This document shows, in pieces, positions 35,265 to 42,858 of a stretch of 64,000 bases of DNA. This DNA comes from Acidobacteriota bacterium (GTDB taxonomy: Bacteria; Acidobacteriota; Aminicenantia; Aminicenantales; Saccharicenantaceae): the NCBI GenBank assembly GCA_022711665.1, contig JAKLEN010000001.1, positions 310,001 to 374,000 of the forward strand. The letters are read 5' to 3'. The notes beneath the pieces are model-generated. The model made no database searches and had not been told where the DNA came from. It worked only from the letters and a program-made list of their open reading frames with translations. Each line of letters starts with the position of its first letter. The first letter of the stretch is position 1. The translations under genes were made by a program, and so were the position numbers.

Positions 35265-35881
35265 GTCAGGGAGGGATTGGAGGCGCGTTCCTGGCCGACC
35301 GTCGTCCAGGGGCCGTGCCCGGGCAGGACGACCGTCTCTTCCGGCAGGGTCAGGATGCGCTCGCGGATAGACCGCTCGAGGTCCTTCCAGGAACCTCCGG
35401 GGAGGTCGGTCCGGCCGACGCCGCCGCAGAAGAGCGTATCGCCGGAGAATAGGACGCCGCCGTGGATGAAGCCGACGCTGCCCGGGGTGTGCCCCGGGAG
35501 GTGGATGACCCGCAGTGAGGTTCGGCCGAAAAAGACCTCGTCGCCGTCGGCCAGGAGCCGGTCCGGGGGCGGCGAGTTCCGGGCCCCGAGCAGGAGGCTG
35601 AGCTCGATGAAGTCGGAAACCTGGAGCATGCCCGTGTCGGCGGCGTGCAGGGCCAGAGGCACGGCGTAATGCTTGATGATCTCGCTGTTGGCGCCGATGT
35701 GATCGACATGGCCGTGGGTGTTGAGGACGACGACCGGCTTGAGCTCGAGGTCGGCGATGGCCGCCTCGATCTTCACGGGGTCGGCGCCGGGATCGATAAC
35801 GGCGCAGTCACGGGTCTCCTCGCAGTACGCCAGGTAGCAGTTGGTCTCGAGCGCCCCGACCACGATCAGCTCATACTTCAC
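35261..35881 (-). CDS. MBL-fold metallohydrolase (glyoxalase II-like)
   Basis: A 206-residue metallo-beta-lactamase-fold hydrolase. The metal motif is NTHGHVDHIGANSEI (HxHxDH), with a second-shell histidine in HLPGHTPGSVGF and a third in LPGHGPWT. The short length, without the C-terminal helical glutathione-binding domain, fits the YcbL/GloB-like subgroup that hydrolyses thioesters. It starts at GTG 35881 with GGGGAGTGAG upstream and is the first gene of a two-gene unit with xer. A promoter is seen at 35900-35928. Confidence 0.92.
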   Translation of the reverse strand: MKYELIVVGALETNCYLAYCEETRDCAVIDPGADPVKIEAAIADLELKPVVVLNTHGHVDHIGANSEIIKHYAVPLALHAADTGMLQVSDFIELSLLLGARNSPPPDRLLADGDEVFFGRTSLRVIHLPGHTPGSVGFIHGGVLFSGDTLFCGGVGRTDLPGGSWKDLERSIRERILTLPEETVVLPGHGPWTTVGQERASNPSLT

Positions 35882-35899
35882 GGCTCACTCCCCGGGCCA

Positions 35900-35928
35900 T
35901 CTTAATGCCAACGTCCCGCGCGAGTCAA
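35900..35928 (-). promoter_or_regulatory. Promoter for the MBL hydrolase/xer unit
   Basis: On the minus strand TTGACT (35928-35923), a 17-base spacer and TTAAGA (35905-35900). It abuts the hairpin element at 35931-35998. Confidence 0.55.
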
Positions 35929-35930
35929 CC

Positions 35931-35998
35931 GGGGGGAAATGGGGGACGGGGGAGATGGGGACGGAATGTCCCCCAGTTCCCTTGTCCCCCGTTTCCCT
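35931..35998. repeat. Long imperfect hairpin element (GGGACA/TGTCCC type)
   Basis: Two arms of about 30 bases (from 35931 and up to 35997) pair imperfectly around a short loop near 35963-35967. The left arm holds GGGGGACGGGGG and GGGGAC, the right arm ATGTCCCCC and TTGTCCCCC. It sits between two divergent genes and belongs to the same core-sequence family as 511-541 and the inner part of 5483-5630. A TATAAT box directly follows it. Confidence 0.6.
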
Positions 35999-36000
35999 TG

Positions 36001-36006
36001 TATAAT
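36001..36006 (+). promoter_or_regulatory. TATAAT box six bases before a GTG start
   Basis: A perfect TATAAT at 36001-36006 is followed by six bases and the GTG at 36013. No good -35 is seen because the hairpin element lies directly upstream. The spacing puts the transcription start at or next to the start codon, which implies a leaderless mRNA. Confidence 0.6.
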
Positions 36007-36012
36007 CGGGGC

Positions 36013-36420
36013 GTGGATGTGTTCATAACGCCGGAAGCGGGGAAAGCGATCGAGGCCCTGCCGGTCTTCCAACCGGAGCCGGGCGCCTGGGGCGTTCTCC
36101 TCGGGCACCGCCGCGGCCCGCGGGTCATCGTCGAGGGGATCGCGCTCGGCGGCGGCGCCGGGCGGGCCCCGGATGCCGGGACGCTGGCCGGCTTCGACCG
36201 GATCTGGCCGGGCCGCGTCGTCGGCCTGGCGGCCGTGCGCCCCGGCGCCGCGTTCAAACGGGCCGTCCTCGGCCCGGCCTGGTACGGCAAGCTCGTCCTG
36301 ACGGTCTCGGGACGGTCCCCCGCCTGGACCGTCCTCCCCCGCGTCGTCGAGTTCGAGCGCCGTTTTTTCCTGGCCCCGGCCCGGCTCGCCCCGGCCGGGA
36401 AGGAGGATCCTCATGAGTGA
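36013..36420 (+). CDS. Small protein with MPN-like features, no JAMM motif
   Basis: A 135-residue protein. The frame is open further upstream, but that part crosses a hairpin element, so GTG 36013 (or GTG 36019) right after TATAAT is taken as start. The sequence begins VDVFITPEAGKAIEALPVF and continues EPGAWGVLLGHRRG, which resembles the first strands of the Mov34/MPN (JAB) fold. The metal-binding HxH...D motif is absent: the place where it is expected reads AAVRPGAAFKRAVL. If it is an MPN domain it should be inactive as a peptidase. It overlaps the AMMECR1 gene by eight bases, so the two are translationally coupled. The family assignment is tentative. Confidence 0.6.
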   Translation: MDVFITPEAGKAIEALPVFQPEPGAWGVLLGHRRGPRVIVEGIALGGGAGRAPDAGTLAGFDRIWPGRVVGLAAVRPGAAFKRAVLGPAWYGKLVLTVSGRSPAWTVLPRVVEFERRFFLAPARLAPAGKEDPHE

Positions 36421-36955
36421 GCCTCTGACCCCCGAGGAAGAACAGACCTGCCTGCGGCTGGCCCGCCGGGCCCTGGAATACCATTTCGAGACCGGCCTGC
36501 CGCTCCGGTCGCCCGTCCGGTCCGGCCCTCTCAAGGCCAAACGGGGGGCCTTCGTCACCCTGACCGTTGACGGGGAGCTGCGCGGCTGCATCGGCTATCC
36601 GCTGCCGGTGAAGCCGCTCGACGAGACCATCATCGAGATGGCCGTCGCCGCGGCCACCCAAGACACCCGCTTCGAGCCCCTGGCGGCCGGCGAGATGGAC
36701 CGGCTGAAGATCGAGATCTCAGTCCTGGGCCTGCCCGAGCGGACCGAGGCCGACCAGGTCGAGGTCGGCCGTCACGGCATCATCGTGTCCAAGGGCTATT
36801 TCCGAGGCCTGCTCCTGCCCCAGGTGCCGCTCGAGCACCACTGGGACCGGGAGACCTTCCTCCGCCACGGCTGCCTCAAGGCCGGACTGCCGCCCGAGGA
36901 ATGGAAGCGGGGGGCAGAGATCGAGACCTTCACCGCCCAGGTCTTTTCGGAATAG
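36413..36955 (+). CDS. amrA: AMMECR1-domain protein (AmmeMemoRadiSam system protein A)
   Basis: A 180-residue cytoplasmic protein of the AMMECR1 family. The signature LRGCIGYPLPVKPL lies near residues 56-70, and the rest follows the family pattern (DTRFEPLAAGEMDRLKIEIS, then GRHGIIVSKGYFRGLLLPQV). In many prokaryotes AMMECR1 proteins (AmrA) are linked to Memo (AmrB) and a radical SAM protein (AmrS); neither partner gene is nearby. GGAAGGAGG lies before the ATG, inside the end of the preceding gene. The biochemical role of the family is not settled. Confidence 0.92.
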   Translation: MSEPLTPEEEQTCLRLARRALEYHFETGLPLRSPVRSGPLKAKRGAFVTLTVDGELRGCIGYPLPVKPLDETIIEMAVAAATQDTRFEPLAAGEMDRLKIEISVLGLPERTEADQVEVGRHGIIVSKGYFRGLLLPQVPLEHHWDRETFLRHGCLKAGLPPEEWKRGAEIETFTAQVFSE

Positions 36956-36982
36956 CGGCCGGCGCGGGCCGGCGGTCCGGAG

Positions 36983-37759
36983 CTATTTTTTCTTCAGCTT
37001 GTCCAACTCCGCCTGCGCCAACCCCTTCAGGAAATCGTCCTTGGAGGTCGTCTTGGGCAGGGCCAGGGCCTTTTCGAAGCATTGCTTCGCCTCGTCGGCC
37101 CTCTTCAGCTCGAGGAGCGTCAGGCCGAGCTCATAGTAATGATTGACGTACTCGGGCTGAAGCTCGATGGCCTTGCGCAGGGACTTCTCCGATTCGGCGA
37201 AAGAGCCCTTGGGGATCGAGCCGTAGATGATGCCGCCGAAGAAGCGCTTGGCGCCGCCGATCTCGGCCATACGCCGGTGCCAGCGTCCCAGGGCGTGCCA
37301 GGCCAGATGGTTCGTCGCGTCGAGCTCGAGGGCCTTGTCGATCTCGGTCCGGACTTCCTTCGAGGCGTTGATCTGCTCCTTCTTGCCGAGCATCAGGAGC
37401 CGCTTGCCGTTGGCCGCGGCCAGCTGAAAATGGGCCCAGGTGTCGTTCGGGCTGGCCTTTGCGGCCTTCCGGGCCAGGGCGGTGGCATCGCCATAGAGCT
37501 TGGCCTGCCGGGCCTTGATGTCCGCCTCCGCGGCCGGGATGATATCGGCGATATCAACCATGGCCCGCGAGGCCTTCCACAGGGCCTGGCCGTTCTCGGG
37601 CTCCAGGGCCAGCGCAGCCTGATAGTGCTCGAGGGCCTTGGCGTCGTCGAACGCGGCGTAGGCCGCGTCGCCTTCGAGGATGTGGTCGGCCGCGGTCTGG
37701 GCCAGGGTCGGAACGGCCAGAAGGGCCGCGGCGGCGAGAGCGAACAGGATCTTCTTCAT
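36983..37759 (-). CDS. Exported TPR repeat protein
   Basis: A 258-residue protein with a signal peptide (MKKILFALAAAALLAVPTLA, cleavage before QTAAD). The ATG at 37759 has GGAGGG five bases in front; an ATG four codons earlier includes this site and is rejected. Several TPR units are visible: ALEHYQAALALEPENGQALW near the start, then LELDATNHLAWHALGRWHRR, AIELQPEYVNHYYELGLTLL and AKQCFEKALALPKTTSKDD near the end. It should be a periplasmic protein-binding scaffold. Its partner is unknown. It has its own promoter at 37781-37808 and is convergent with amrA. Confidence 0.85.
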   Translation of the reverse strand: MKKILFALAAAALLAVPTLAQTAADHILEGDAAYAAFDDAKALEHYQAALALEPENGQALWKASRAMVDIADIIPAAEADIKARQAKLYGDATALARKAAKASPNDTWAHFQLAAANGKRLLMLGKKEQINASKEVRTEIDKALELDATNHLAWHALGRWHRRMAEIGGAKRFFGGIIYGSIPKGSFAESEKSLRKAIELQPEYVNHYYELGLTLLELKRADEAKQCFEKALALPKTTSKDDFLKGLAQAELDKLKKK

Positions 37760-37780
37760 TTTTCCCTCCATGTCCCATAA

Positions 37781-37808
37781 CTTCTATAGATTTCCGGGGA
37801 AATGTCAA
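37781..37808 (-). promoter_or_regulatory. Promoter with palindromic spacer for the TPR gene
   Basis: On the minus strand TTGACA (37808-37803), a 16-base spacer and TAGAAG (37786-37781). The spacer contains ATTTCC-CC-GGAAAT, an inverted repeat that could be an operator. The -35 overlaps the stop codon of the upstream symporter gene. Confidence 0.55.
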
Positions 37809-39223
37809 GCGCCGGCGGCCCGGGAGCCCGGCCGAGGCCGGCGTTCGAGGGCCAGGCCGGCCAGGAAGCCCGCCGCGCCAAGCGCCAGGCCCAGGGGGAG
37901 CGACCGGGGCCAGGCGGGCAGGCGGACGAATCGGAGACCCGCATCAGCCAGGAACGAGACGAGCGCGTAGCCGCCGCCCAGGGCCAGGGCCAGCAGGCCG
38001 GCCAGCGGGGCCCGCTTCCTGAGAAACAGGGCCGCCAGCCCGGGGACCAGCAGGCCCTCGGCCATGATCGTCGAGGCCAAGCCCAGGGTCTTGAGGATGT
38101 CCCCCAGACGGACGGCGATGAGCAGGGCCGCCAGCGCCAGGCCTGCCGTTGCCAGCCGGGCCGCGGCGAGAGGCCGGCGGTCCTCCCCCCGTTCGGCCCG
38201 CCGGCCCAGGATGTCCCTGGTCAGGGTGAATGCGCCGGCGTTGATGGCGGCGTCCATGGTCGAGAAGATGGCCGCCAGGACGGTGACGAAGACGAGGCCC
38301 CCCAGGAAGGTCCCCGACCTGGCCGAGACGAAGCTGGTGACCAGGGGAGCGCCGGAGCTCCCGCCGGGGGCGAGCGGCAGGAAGAGCAGGCCGGCGGCGA
38401 CAATGCCGGCATAGAAAAGCCCGAGGAGAACGGCCGCGGCGGCCGTGCCGGCCCGCGAGGCGGCGTCGCTGCGGGCCGCCTGCATCCTCTGCCAGGCGAC
38501 GGGCGAGATGGTCCAGGCCAAAAAGAAGGACAAGGCGATCAGGGCGTTGCGCGAGCCGCCCGCGAGAGGGTCGAAATAGGCCGTTTTGCCGGCTGCGGCG
38601 GCCGCCGCCCGCACGGCCTCCCATGACGTCCCCGAGGCCAGGGAAGCGATCATGGCGGCCATGCCGGCCGCGAGGAGGGCGAACTGGAGGACGTGCGTCC
38701 TGGCCACCGCGCCGAGGCCTCCGGAGGCGGAATAGACCATGACGATGCCGGCCGCGGCCAGCAGGCCGGGGACGGGTCCGATGCCAAGCAGGGCCCCCAG
38801 GAAGGGGCCGGCGGCGACCATCTGGGAGGCCGCCAGGGCGGTCATGTACCAGACGACGAGGAGGGAGGTCAGGGTCCCGGCCGCCCGGCCGTACCGGTCG
38901 CGCATGAGACCGGCCGGGGTCAGGCCCGAGACCGCCCTGACCCGCCGGGTGAGCGCGGTCAGGACGACAAGCGTGGCCACGGCGGGCAGGCCGACAATCC
39001 AGATCGCGCTCAGCCCGTCGCGGCAGGCCTCGTCGACCGAGACCAGGAGCGAGGCCGCCCCGATCCAGGAGGCGCAAAGCGAGAAGGCGACCCGGGGGGC
39101 GTCCAGCCGCCGCGAGGCCAGGAAGAAGGATTCGAGAGAGCCGGGACGCCGGCGGACTCCCAGGCCGGCCAGCCAGAGCACGGCGACATAGGCGGCGGCC
39201 GCCCCGAGGAACCCCGTTTTCAT
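37805..39223 (-). CDS. Sodium:solute symporter family protein
   Basis: A 472-residue integral membrane protein of the SSS family, with about 13 hydrophobic helices. Family features are SLESFFLASRRLDAPRVAFS and SWIGAASLLVSVDEACRDGL near the N terminus and YSASGGLGAVARTHVLQFAL in the middle. It should import a solute with sodium; the solute is unknown. The frame can also start at 39271, but the ATG at 39223 gives the usual N terminus, and a TATACT box lies nine bases in front of it, inside the longer version. There is no ribosome binding site, so this mRNA may also be leaderless or nearly so. Confidence 0.88.
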   Translation of the reverse strand: MKTGFLGAAAAYVAVLWLAGLGVRRRPGSLESFFLASRRLDAPRVAFSLCASWIGAASLLVSVDEACRDGLSAIWIVGLPAVATLVVLTALTRRVRAVSGLTPAGLMRDRYGRAAGTLTSLLVVWYMTALAASQMVAAGPFLGALLGIGPVPGLLAAAGIVMVYSASGGLGAVARTHVLQFALLAAGMAAMIASLASGTSWEAVRAAAAAAGKTAYFDPLAGGSRNALIALSFFLAWTISPVAWQRMQAARSDAASRAGTAAAAVLLGLFYAGIVAAGLLFLPLAPGGSSGAPLVTSFVSARSGTFLGGLVFVTVLAAIFSTMDAAINAGAFTLTRDILGRRAERGEDRRPLAAARLATAGLALAALLIAVRLGDILKTLGLASTIMAEGLLVPGLAALFLRKRAPLAGLLALALGGGYALVSFLADAGLRFVRLPAWPRSLPLGLALGAAGFLAGLALERRPRPGSRAAGA

Positions 39224-39290
39224 GCTTCGGTGAGTATACACCAGAACCGGGGGCCCGGGCTCCCGGTACATCTCCCCGGCGCCGCCATGC

Positions 39291-39296
39291 TATAAT
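39291..39296 (+). promoter_or_regulatory. TATAAT box seven bases before the lolA start
   Basis: A perfect TATAAT (39291-39296) is followed by seven bases and the ATG at 39304. There is no room for a ribosome binding site, so the transcript should begin at or right next to the start codon. Confidence 0.65.
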
Positions 39297-39303
39297 ACCC
39301 GCC

Positions 39304-40002
39304 ATGAAACGCCCGAGGAGCGCCTGGGTTCTCCTGGCCGCCGCGGCCGCGGCGGCCCTCCCGGCCCGCGTCCCGGCCGCCGCCGGCCAGGCCTCGACCG
39401 CCGACCGGGCCGTGGCCAACCTGGAACGGACCCTCAAGGCCGTGACCACCCTCCAGGCCAGGTTCGAGCAGCTCCATTATTCCGCGGCCGTGTCCGAGCC
39501 CCTGCGCGAGACAGGCGAGATCTTCCTCCGGAAGCCCGACCGCATGCGCTGGGCCTATAAAGATCCCCAGGACAAGGTCTTCCTCTACAGGGAAGGGGTC
39601 CTGGAGATGTACCTGCCCGAAGAAAAGCAGCTGACCCGCAGCCCCGTCTCCAAGGAGGCCCTGGAGTCGGACATCTTCGGCATCTTCCTGGGGACGGTCG
39701 CCCTCGGCGACGCCTACGACGTCGAGGACAGCCTCTTCCCGACCACGGCCACCCGGGTCCGGCAGGTCAAGCTGACCCCCCGGACGGAAGGCGAATTCAC
39801 CCATATCCTGCTGGAGATAGACGAGACGACCTGGCTCCTGCGCCGGGCCATCTTCCTCGAATGGGCCGGGAACAAGCGCGAATTCGTCTTCAGCCGGGTC
39901 CGGACCGGGGTCCGCATCCCCGACAAGACCTTCACCCTCAAGGTCCCCCCCGATACTGAGATCATCGACGACACGGAGAACGCCGATCGCCGGGGGCGCT
40001 GA
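39304..40002 (+). CDS. lolA: LolA-like outer membrane lipoprotein carrier protein
   Basis: A 232-residue periplasmic chaperone that carries lipoproteins from the inner to the outer membrane. After a signal peptide (core about 8-24) comes the LolA pattern: VTTLQARFEQLHYSAAVSEP, GEIFLRKPDRMRWAYKDPQD and VFLYREGVLEMYLPEEKQLT. The C-terminal part matches family length. LolA is a lipid-binding half-barrel. It is the first gene of a plus-strand set: 21 bases later an ECF sigma factor begins, then an anti-sigma and a membrane protein. Several lipoproteins in the window (for example 16397, 46703, 51150, 52483, 59345) would be clients. Confidence 0.88.
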   Translation: MKRPRSAWVLLAAAAAAALPARVPAAAGQASTADRAVANLERTLKAVTTLQARFEQLHYSAAVSEPLRETGEIFLRKPDRMRWAYKDPQDKVFLYREGVLEMYLPEEKQLTRSPVSKEALESDIFGIFLGTVALGDAYDVEDSLFPTTATRVRQVKLTPRTEGEFTHILLEIDETTWLLRRAIFLEWAGNKREFVFSRVRTGVRIPDKTFTLKVPPDTEIIDDTENADRRGR

Positions 40003-40023
40003 ACCTTTCGGCCGGGGGCCCGT

Positions 40024-40614
40024 ATGAACAAGCGAGGGCAGGATGCTCTCTCGATGACAGAAGACCGTCTGCTCGTGTCCCGGGCCCTCAAAGGAGACCG
40101 CAAGGCGTATGAGATGATCGTCCGCAAGTACGAGCAGCCGCTCACGAGCTACCTCCACCGCATGACCGGGGAGCGCGAGGCGGCTCTCGACTTCGCCCAG
40201 GAGGTCTTCATCAAGGCCTACTGCTCCCTCGCTTCCTACCGGCCGGCCTTCAAGTTCTCGACCTGGCTGTTCAAGATCGCCTCGAACCACCTCATCGACC
40301 ACTGGCGGAAGAAGAAGCTGCCCACCGTCTCGATCGACCAGCCGGTCGACGAAGGCGACGACAGCCTGACGCCCCAGATCCCGGACCCCGGGCCGTCGAC
40401 GGCGCGCCGGTTCGAGCTGGCCGAGATCCGGGAGAAGATCGAGCGGGCTCTCGAGACCGTGCCGGAAGCGCTCCGGGAGCTGTTCGTCCTGCGCCATGTC
40501 AGCGAGTTCTCGTACGAGGAGATCGCGGATATCAAGGGGCTGCCCGTCGGCACGGTCAAGAACCGCGTCTTCCAGGCCAAGGAGATGCTGCGAAAACGAA
40601 TGGAGGCATCGTGA
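40024..40614 (+). CDS. ECF RNA polymerase sigma factor (sigma-70 family)
   Basis: A 196-residue alternative sigma factor. Region 2 spans about 25-95 (YEMIVRKYEQPLTSYLHRMT, DFAQEVFIKAYCSL and KFSTWLFKIASNHLIDHWRK), and region 4 about 130-190 (LPEALR-type start, then SYEEIADIKGLPVGTVKNRV). There is no region 1.1 or 3, as usual for the ECF group. An in-frame ATG at 40054 is a second possible start with AGGA in front. Its stop overlaps the GTG start of the anti-sigma gene (GTGA), so the pair is coupled. It lies directly after lolA, which suggests an envelope-stress role. Confidence 0.95.
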   Translation: MNKRGQDALSMTEDRLLVSRALKGDRKAYEMIVRKYEQPLTSYLHRMTGEREAALDFAQEVFIKAYCSLASYRPAFKFSTWLFKIASNHLIDHWRKKKLPTVSIDQPVDEGDDSLTPQIPDPGPSTARRFELAEIREKIERALETVPEALRELFVLRHVSEFSYEEIADIKGLPVGTVKNRVFQAKEMLRKRMEAS

Positions 40615-41195
40615 CGGACCACCTCCGCCCCGAGGACCTCTACCTCTATCTCGAGGGCGAGCTGGGCGCTTTTGACGCCGGGCATCTCGAAGAGCACCTC
40701 GAGACCTGCCCCGACTGCCGCCGGGCCCTGGCCGAGCGCCGCCTCCTCCACGAGGGTTTCACCAGCCTGCCGCCGTTCGAGGTGCCGCGCGGCTTCGCCG
40801 CCGCGGTCTTGGAACGGCTGCCCGCGCCGAAGCTCCGGAAGGCCCCCTGGCTCATGCCCCTGATCGCGGCCGCGGCTTCGCTCGCGACCGGCCTGGTCGG
40901 CTTCTATCTCTTTACGGGCACGACCTTCGTCGATCTGCTCATAGGCTGGAACCGCTTTTCCAGCGCCCTGGCCGGCCGGGTCCTGCCCCTGGCGGTCAAG
41001 ACGCTCAAGCTCGGAGGCATCCTGACCAGGGTCATCGGCGACCTGTTGAGCATGGGCCTGCAGGGGCTCACGACCTTTACCCGCGTCCTGGGGCCGGCGG
41101 GCACGATCATCGCGCTCGGCCTGGCTCTACTCCTCGTGTCCTTCCTCGTCTTCTTGGGGACGAGGAAATCCCTCCACCAGGGAGAAGAAGAATGA
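40611..41195 (+). CDS. Zinc-binding anti-sigma factor (ZAS/zf-HC2 type)
   Basis: A 194-residue membrane protein that should hold the adjacent sigma factor at the membrane. The N-terminal ZAS domain has the zinc motif HxxxCxxC (HLEETC-type, seen as HLETCPDC near residues 28-35). One helix near 85-105 (LMPLIAAAASLATGLVGFYL) and a second near 160-185 (GTIIALGLALLLVSFLVFLG) follow, giving a two-pass layout with both ends inside. GTG 40611 overlaps the sigma stop, and its own stop overlaps the next gene (ATGA). The trigger is unknown. Confidence 0.88.
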   Translation: MTDHLRPEDLYLYLEGELGAFDAGHLEEHLETCPDCRRALAERRLLHEGFTSLPPFEVPRGFAAAVLERLPAPKLRKAPWLMPLIAAAASLATGLVGFYLFTGTTFVDLLIGWNRFSSALAGRVLPLAVKTLKLGGILTRVIGDLLSMGLQGLTTFTRVLGPAGTIIALGLALLLVSFLVFLGTRKSLHQGEEE

Positions 41196-42127
41196 AGAAG
41201 ATCCTCGCAGCGGCCCTGCTCGGCCTGCTGATCCTGGCCCCCCTGGCGCTCGCGCCGGACGCCCGGGCCGAGATCAGCACCCGGAAAGAGATCCGCATCG
41301 CCCCCGGCGAGACCCAGGAAGAGATCATCAGCTTCGGCGGCCACGTCCTCATCGAGGGCAAGGTCCGAAACGACGTCATCGTCATCGGCGGCTCGATCAC
41401 CATCAGCGGCCAGGTCGGGCAGTCGGTCGTCGGCCTCGGCTCCCGCATCCTGGTCAAGTCCACGGCCTCGGTGGCCAAGGACCTGGCCGCCCTGGGCGGG
41501 ACGCTGGAAAAGGAGCCCGGCTGCGCCATCGGCGGCGACACCATCTACTTCCAGACCCGCGAGCTCGGCGACCGTCTGTTCAAGGACGGCCACGTGTTCG
41601 ACGGCCTCTTCTCGCTCTCGATCATCCCGATCATCGTCGTGGCCAAGCTGGTCATGATCGTCCTCTGGCTCATCGTCGCCCTGATGGGCGCCGCTCTGCT
41701 GCCCAAGCCCATCGCCTACGCCGCCGGCCAGATCCGGAAGCGCTTCTGGACCGACCTGGGGATCGGCGTGGTGGCCATCATCGTCTTCACGATGCTCATG
41801 TTCTTCGCCACCCTCCTCTGCTTCATCCTCGTCGGCATCCCCATCGCCATGGCCCTGGGCGTGGCCGGGTTCGTCATCAAGGTCTTCGGCCGGCTGGCCG
41901 TCTTCTACGTCCTCGGCGAGAGCGTCCTGCGGGCCTTCCGCTCGGCGAACATCACGCCCATGGGCGCGGTCCTGATGGGCTTGCTCGTCTTCAGCCTGGC
42001 CGGTTTCGTGCCCGTGCTCGGTTTCCTGTTCACCTTCGCCATGAACGCCGTCGGCTGGGGCGTCACCCTGCGGACGAAGTTCGGCTCGCGGGAGAACTGG
42101 TTCGTGAAGAAGCCGGCCGGCTGCTAG
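41192..42127 (+). CDS. Bactofilin-like domain membrane protein
   Basis: A 311-residue protein with a signal peptide (MKKILAAALLGLLILAPLAL). The first domain (about 30-115) shows repeating short beta strands (GGHVLIEGKVRNDVIVIGGS, ITISGQVGQSVVGLGSRILV), the pattern of polymer-forming bactofilin domains, here exported and not cytoplasmic. The C-terminal half has about five to six membrane helices (from SLSIIPIIVVAKLVMIVLWL to the end). It overlaps the anti-sigma gene by four bases, so it is translated as part of the lolA-sigma-anti-sigma unit and may be its sensor or target. The precise function is not known. Confidence 0.82.
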   Translation: MKKILAAALLGLLILAPLALAPDARAEISTRKEIRIAPGETQEEIISFGGHVLIEGKVRNDVIVIGGSITISGQVGQSVVGLGSRILVKSTASVAKDLAALGGTLEKEPGCAIGGDTIYFQTRELGDRLFKDGHVFDGLFSLSIIPIIVVAKLVMIVLWLIVALMGAALLPKPIAYAAGQIRKRFWTDLGIGVVAIIVFTMLMFFATLLCFILVGIPIAMALGVAGFVIKVFGRLAVFYVLGESVLRAFRSANITPMGAVLMGLLVFSLAGFVPVLGFLFTFAMNAVGWGVTLRTKFGSRENWFVKKPAGC

Positions 42128-42222
42128 AAAGGACGCCAGCGCTCGAGGATCGGCTCGACGCGGACTCCGGGAAGCGGAGGGCCGGCTGCGGAGCGGAGCA
42201 GCCGGGAATATCTTGAGAGAGC

Positions 42223-42780
42223 TCAGAGCTCGAGGATCTCTTTCTCTTTCGCCGCGGCCAGCTCCTCGGCCTTCTTGATCATCTCGTCGAGGAGCTTCTG
42301 GAGCTGCTCGATCCCCGAGAACTTCTCGTCCTCGGTGATCTCCTTCTCCTTTTCCAGCTCCTCGATGAACTCCTTGGCCTCCCGGCGCATGTTGCGCAGG
42401 GCCGTCTTTTCTTCCTCGAGCATCTTGCCGATCTTCTTGGCCATCTCCCGGCGGCGCTCCTCGTCCAGGGGCGGGATGGGGACGCGCAGGAGCTTGCCGT
42501 CGTTGATGGGGTTGAGGCCGAGGTCAGCGCCGCGTATGGCCTTGTCCACCGGCTCGAGCATGGACGGGTCGTAGGGCTGGACGACGAGGAGCGTCGGCTC
42601 CGGCACCTTGATGGTGGCCACCTGGTTGACCGGCGTGGCCACGCCGTAGTAGCTGACCTTGATATCCTCGAAGATGCTGATGTTGGCCCGGCCGGTCCGG
42701 AGCAGGCCGATCTCCTTGCGGAAATGCTCGGCCGAGGCCTTCATTTTTTTAGCGGTATCGTTGAGCGCGTCTTTGACCAT
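42223..42780 (-). CDS. frr: Ribosome recycling factor
   Basis: A 185-residue factor that splits post-termination ribosomes together with EF-G. The sequence follows the family throughout: MKASAEHFRKEIGLLRTGRA near the start (the conserved RTGRA), YYGVATPVNQVATIKVPEPT, and RVPIPPLDEERRREMAKKIG in the C-terminal helical arm. It is the last gene of the L13-S9-S2-Ts-PyrH-Frr unit, 78 bases after pyrH. No T-rich hairpin was found downstream before the convergent bactofilin-like gene. Confidence 0.98.
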   Translation of the reverse strand: MVKDALNDTAKKMKASAEHFRKEIGLLRTGRANISIFEDIKVSYYGVATPVNQVATIKVPEPTLLVVQPYDPSMLEPVDKAIRGADLGLNPINDGKLLRVPIPPLDEERRREMAKKIGKMLEEEKTALRNMRREAKEFIEELEKEKEITEDEKFSGIEQLQKLLDEMIKKAEELAAAKEKEILEL

Positions 42781-42858
42781 GGCGATCCTCTCACAAGCTG
42801 ATAAAGGTCCGAGGCGATAATAAAATAGGGCGCCGGACGTGTCAAGGAACCAGGAGTC

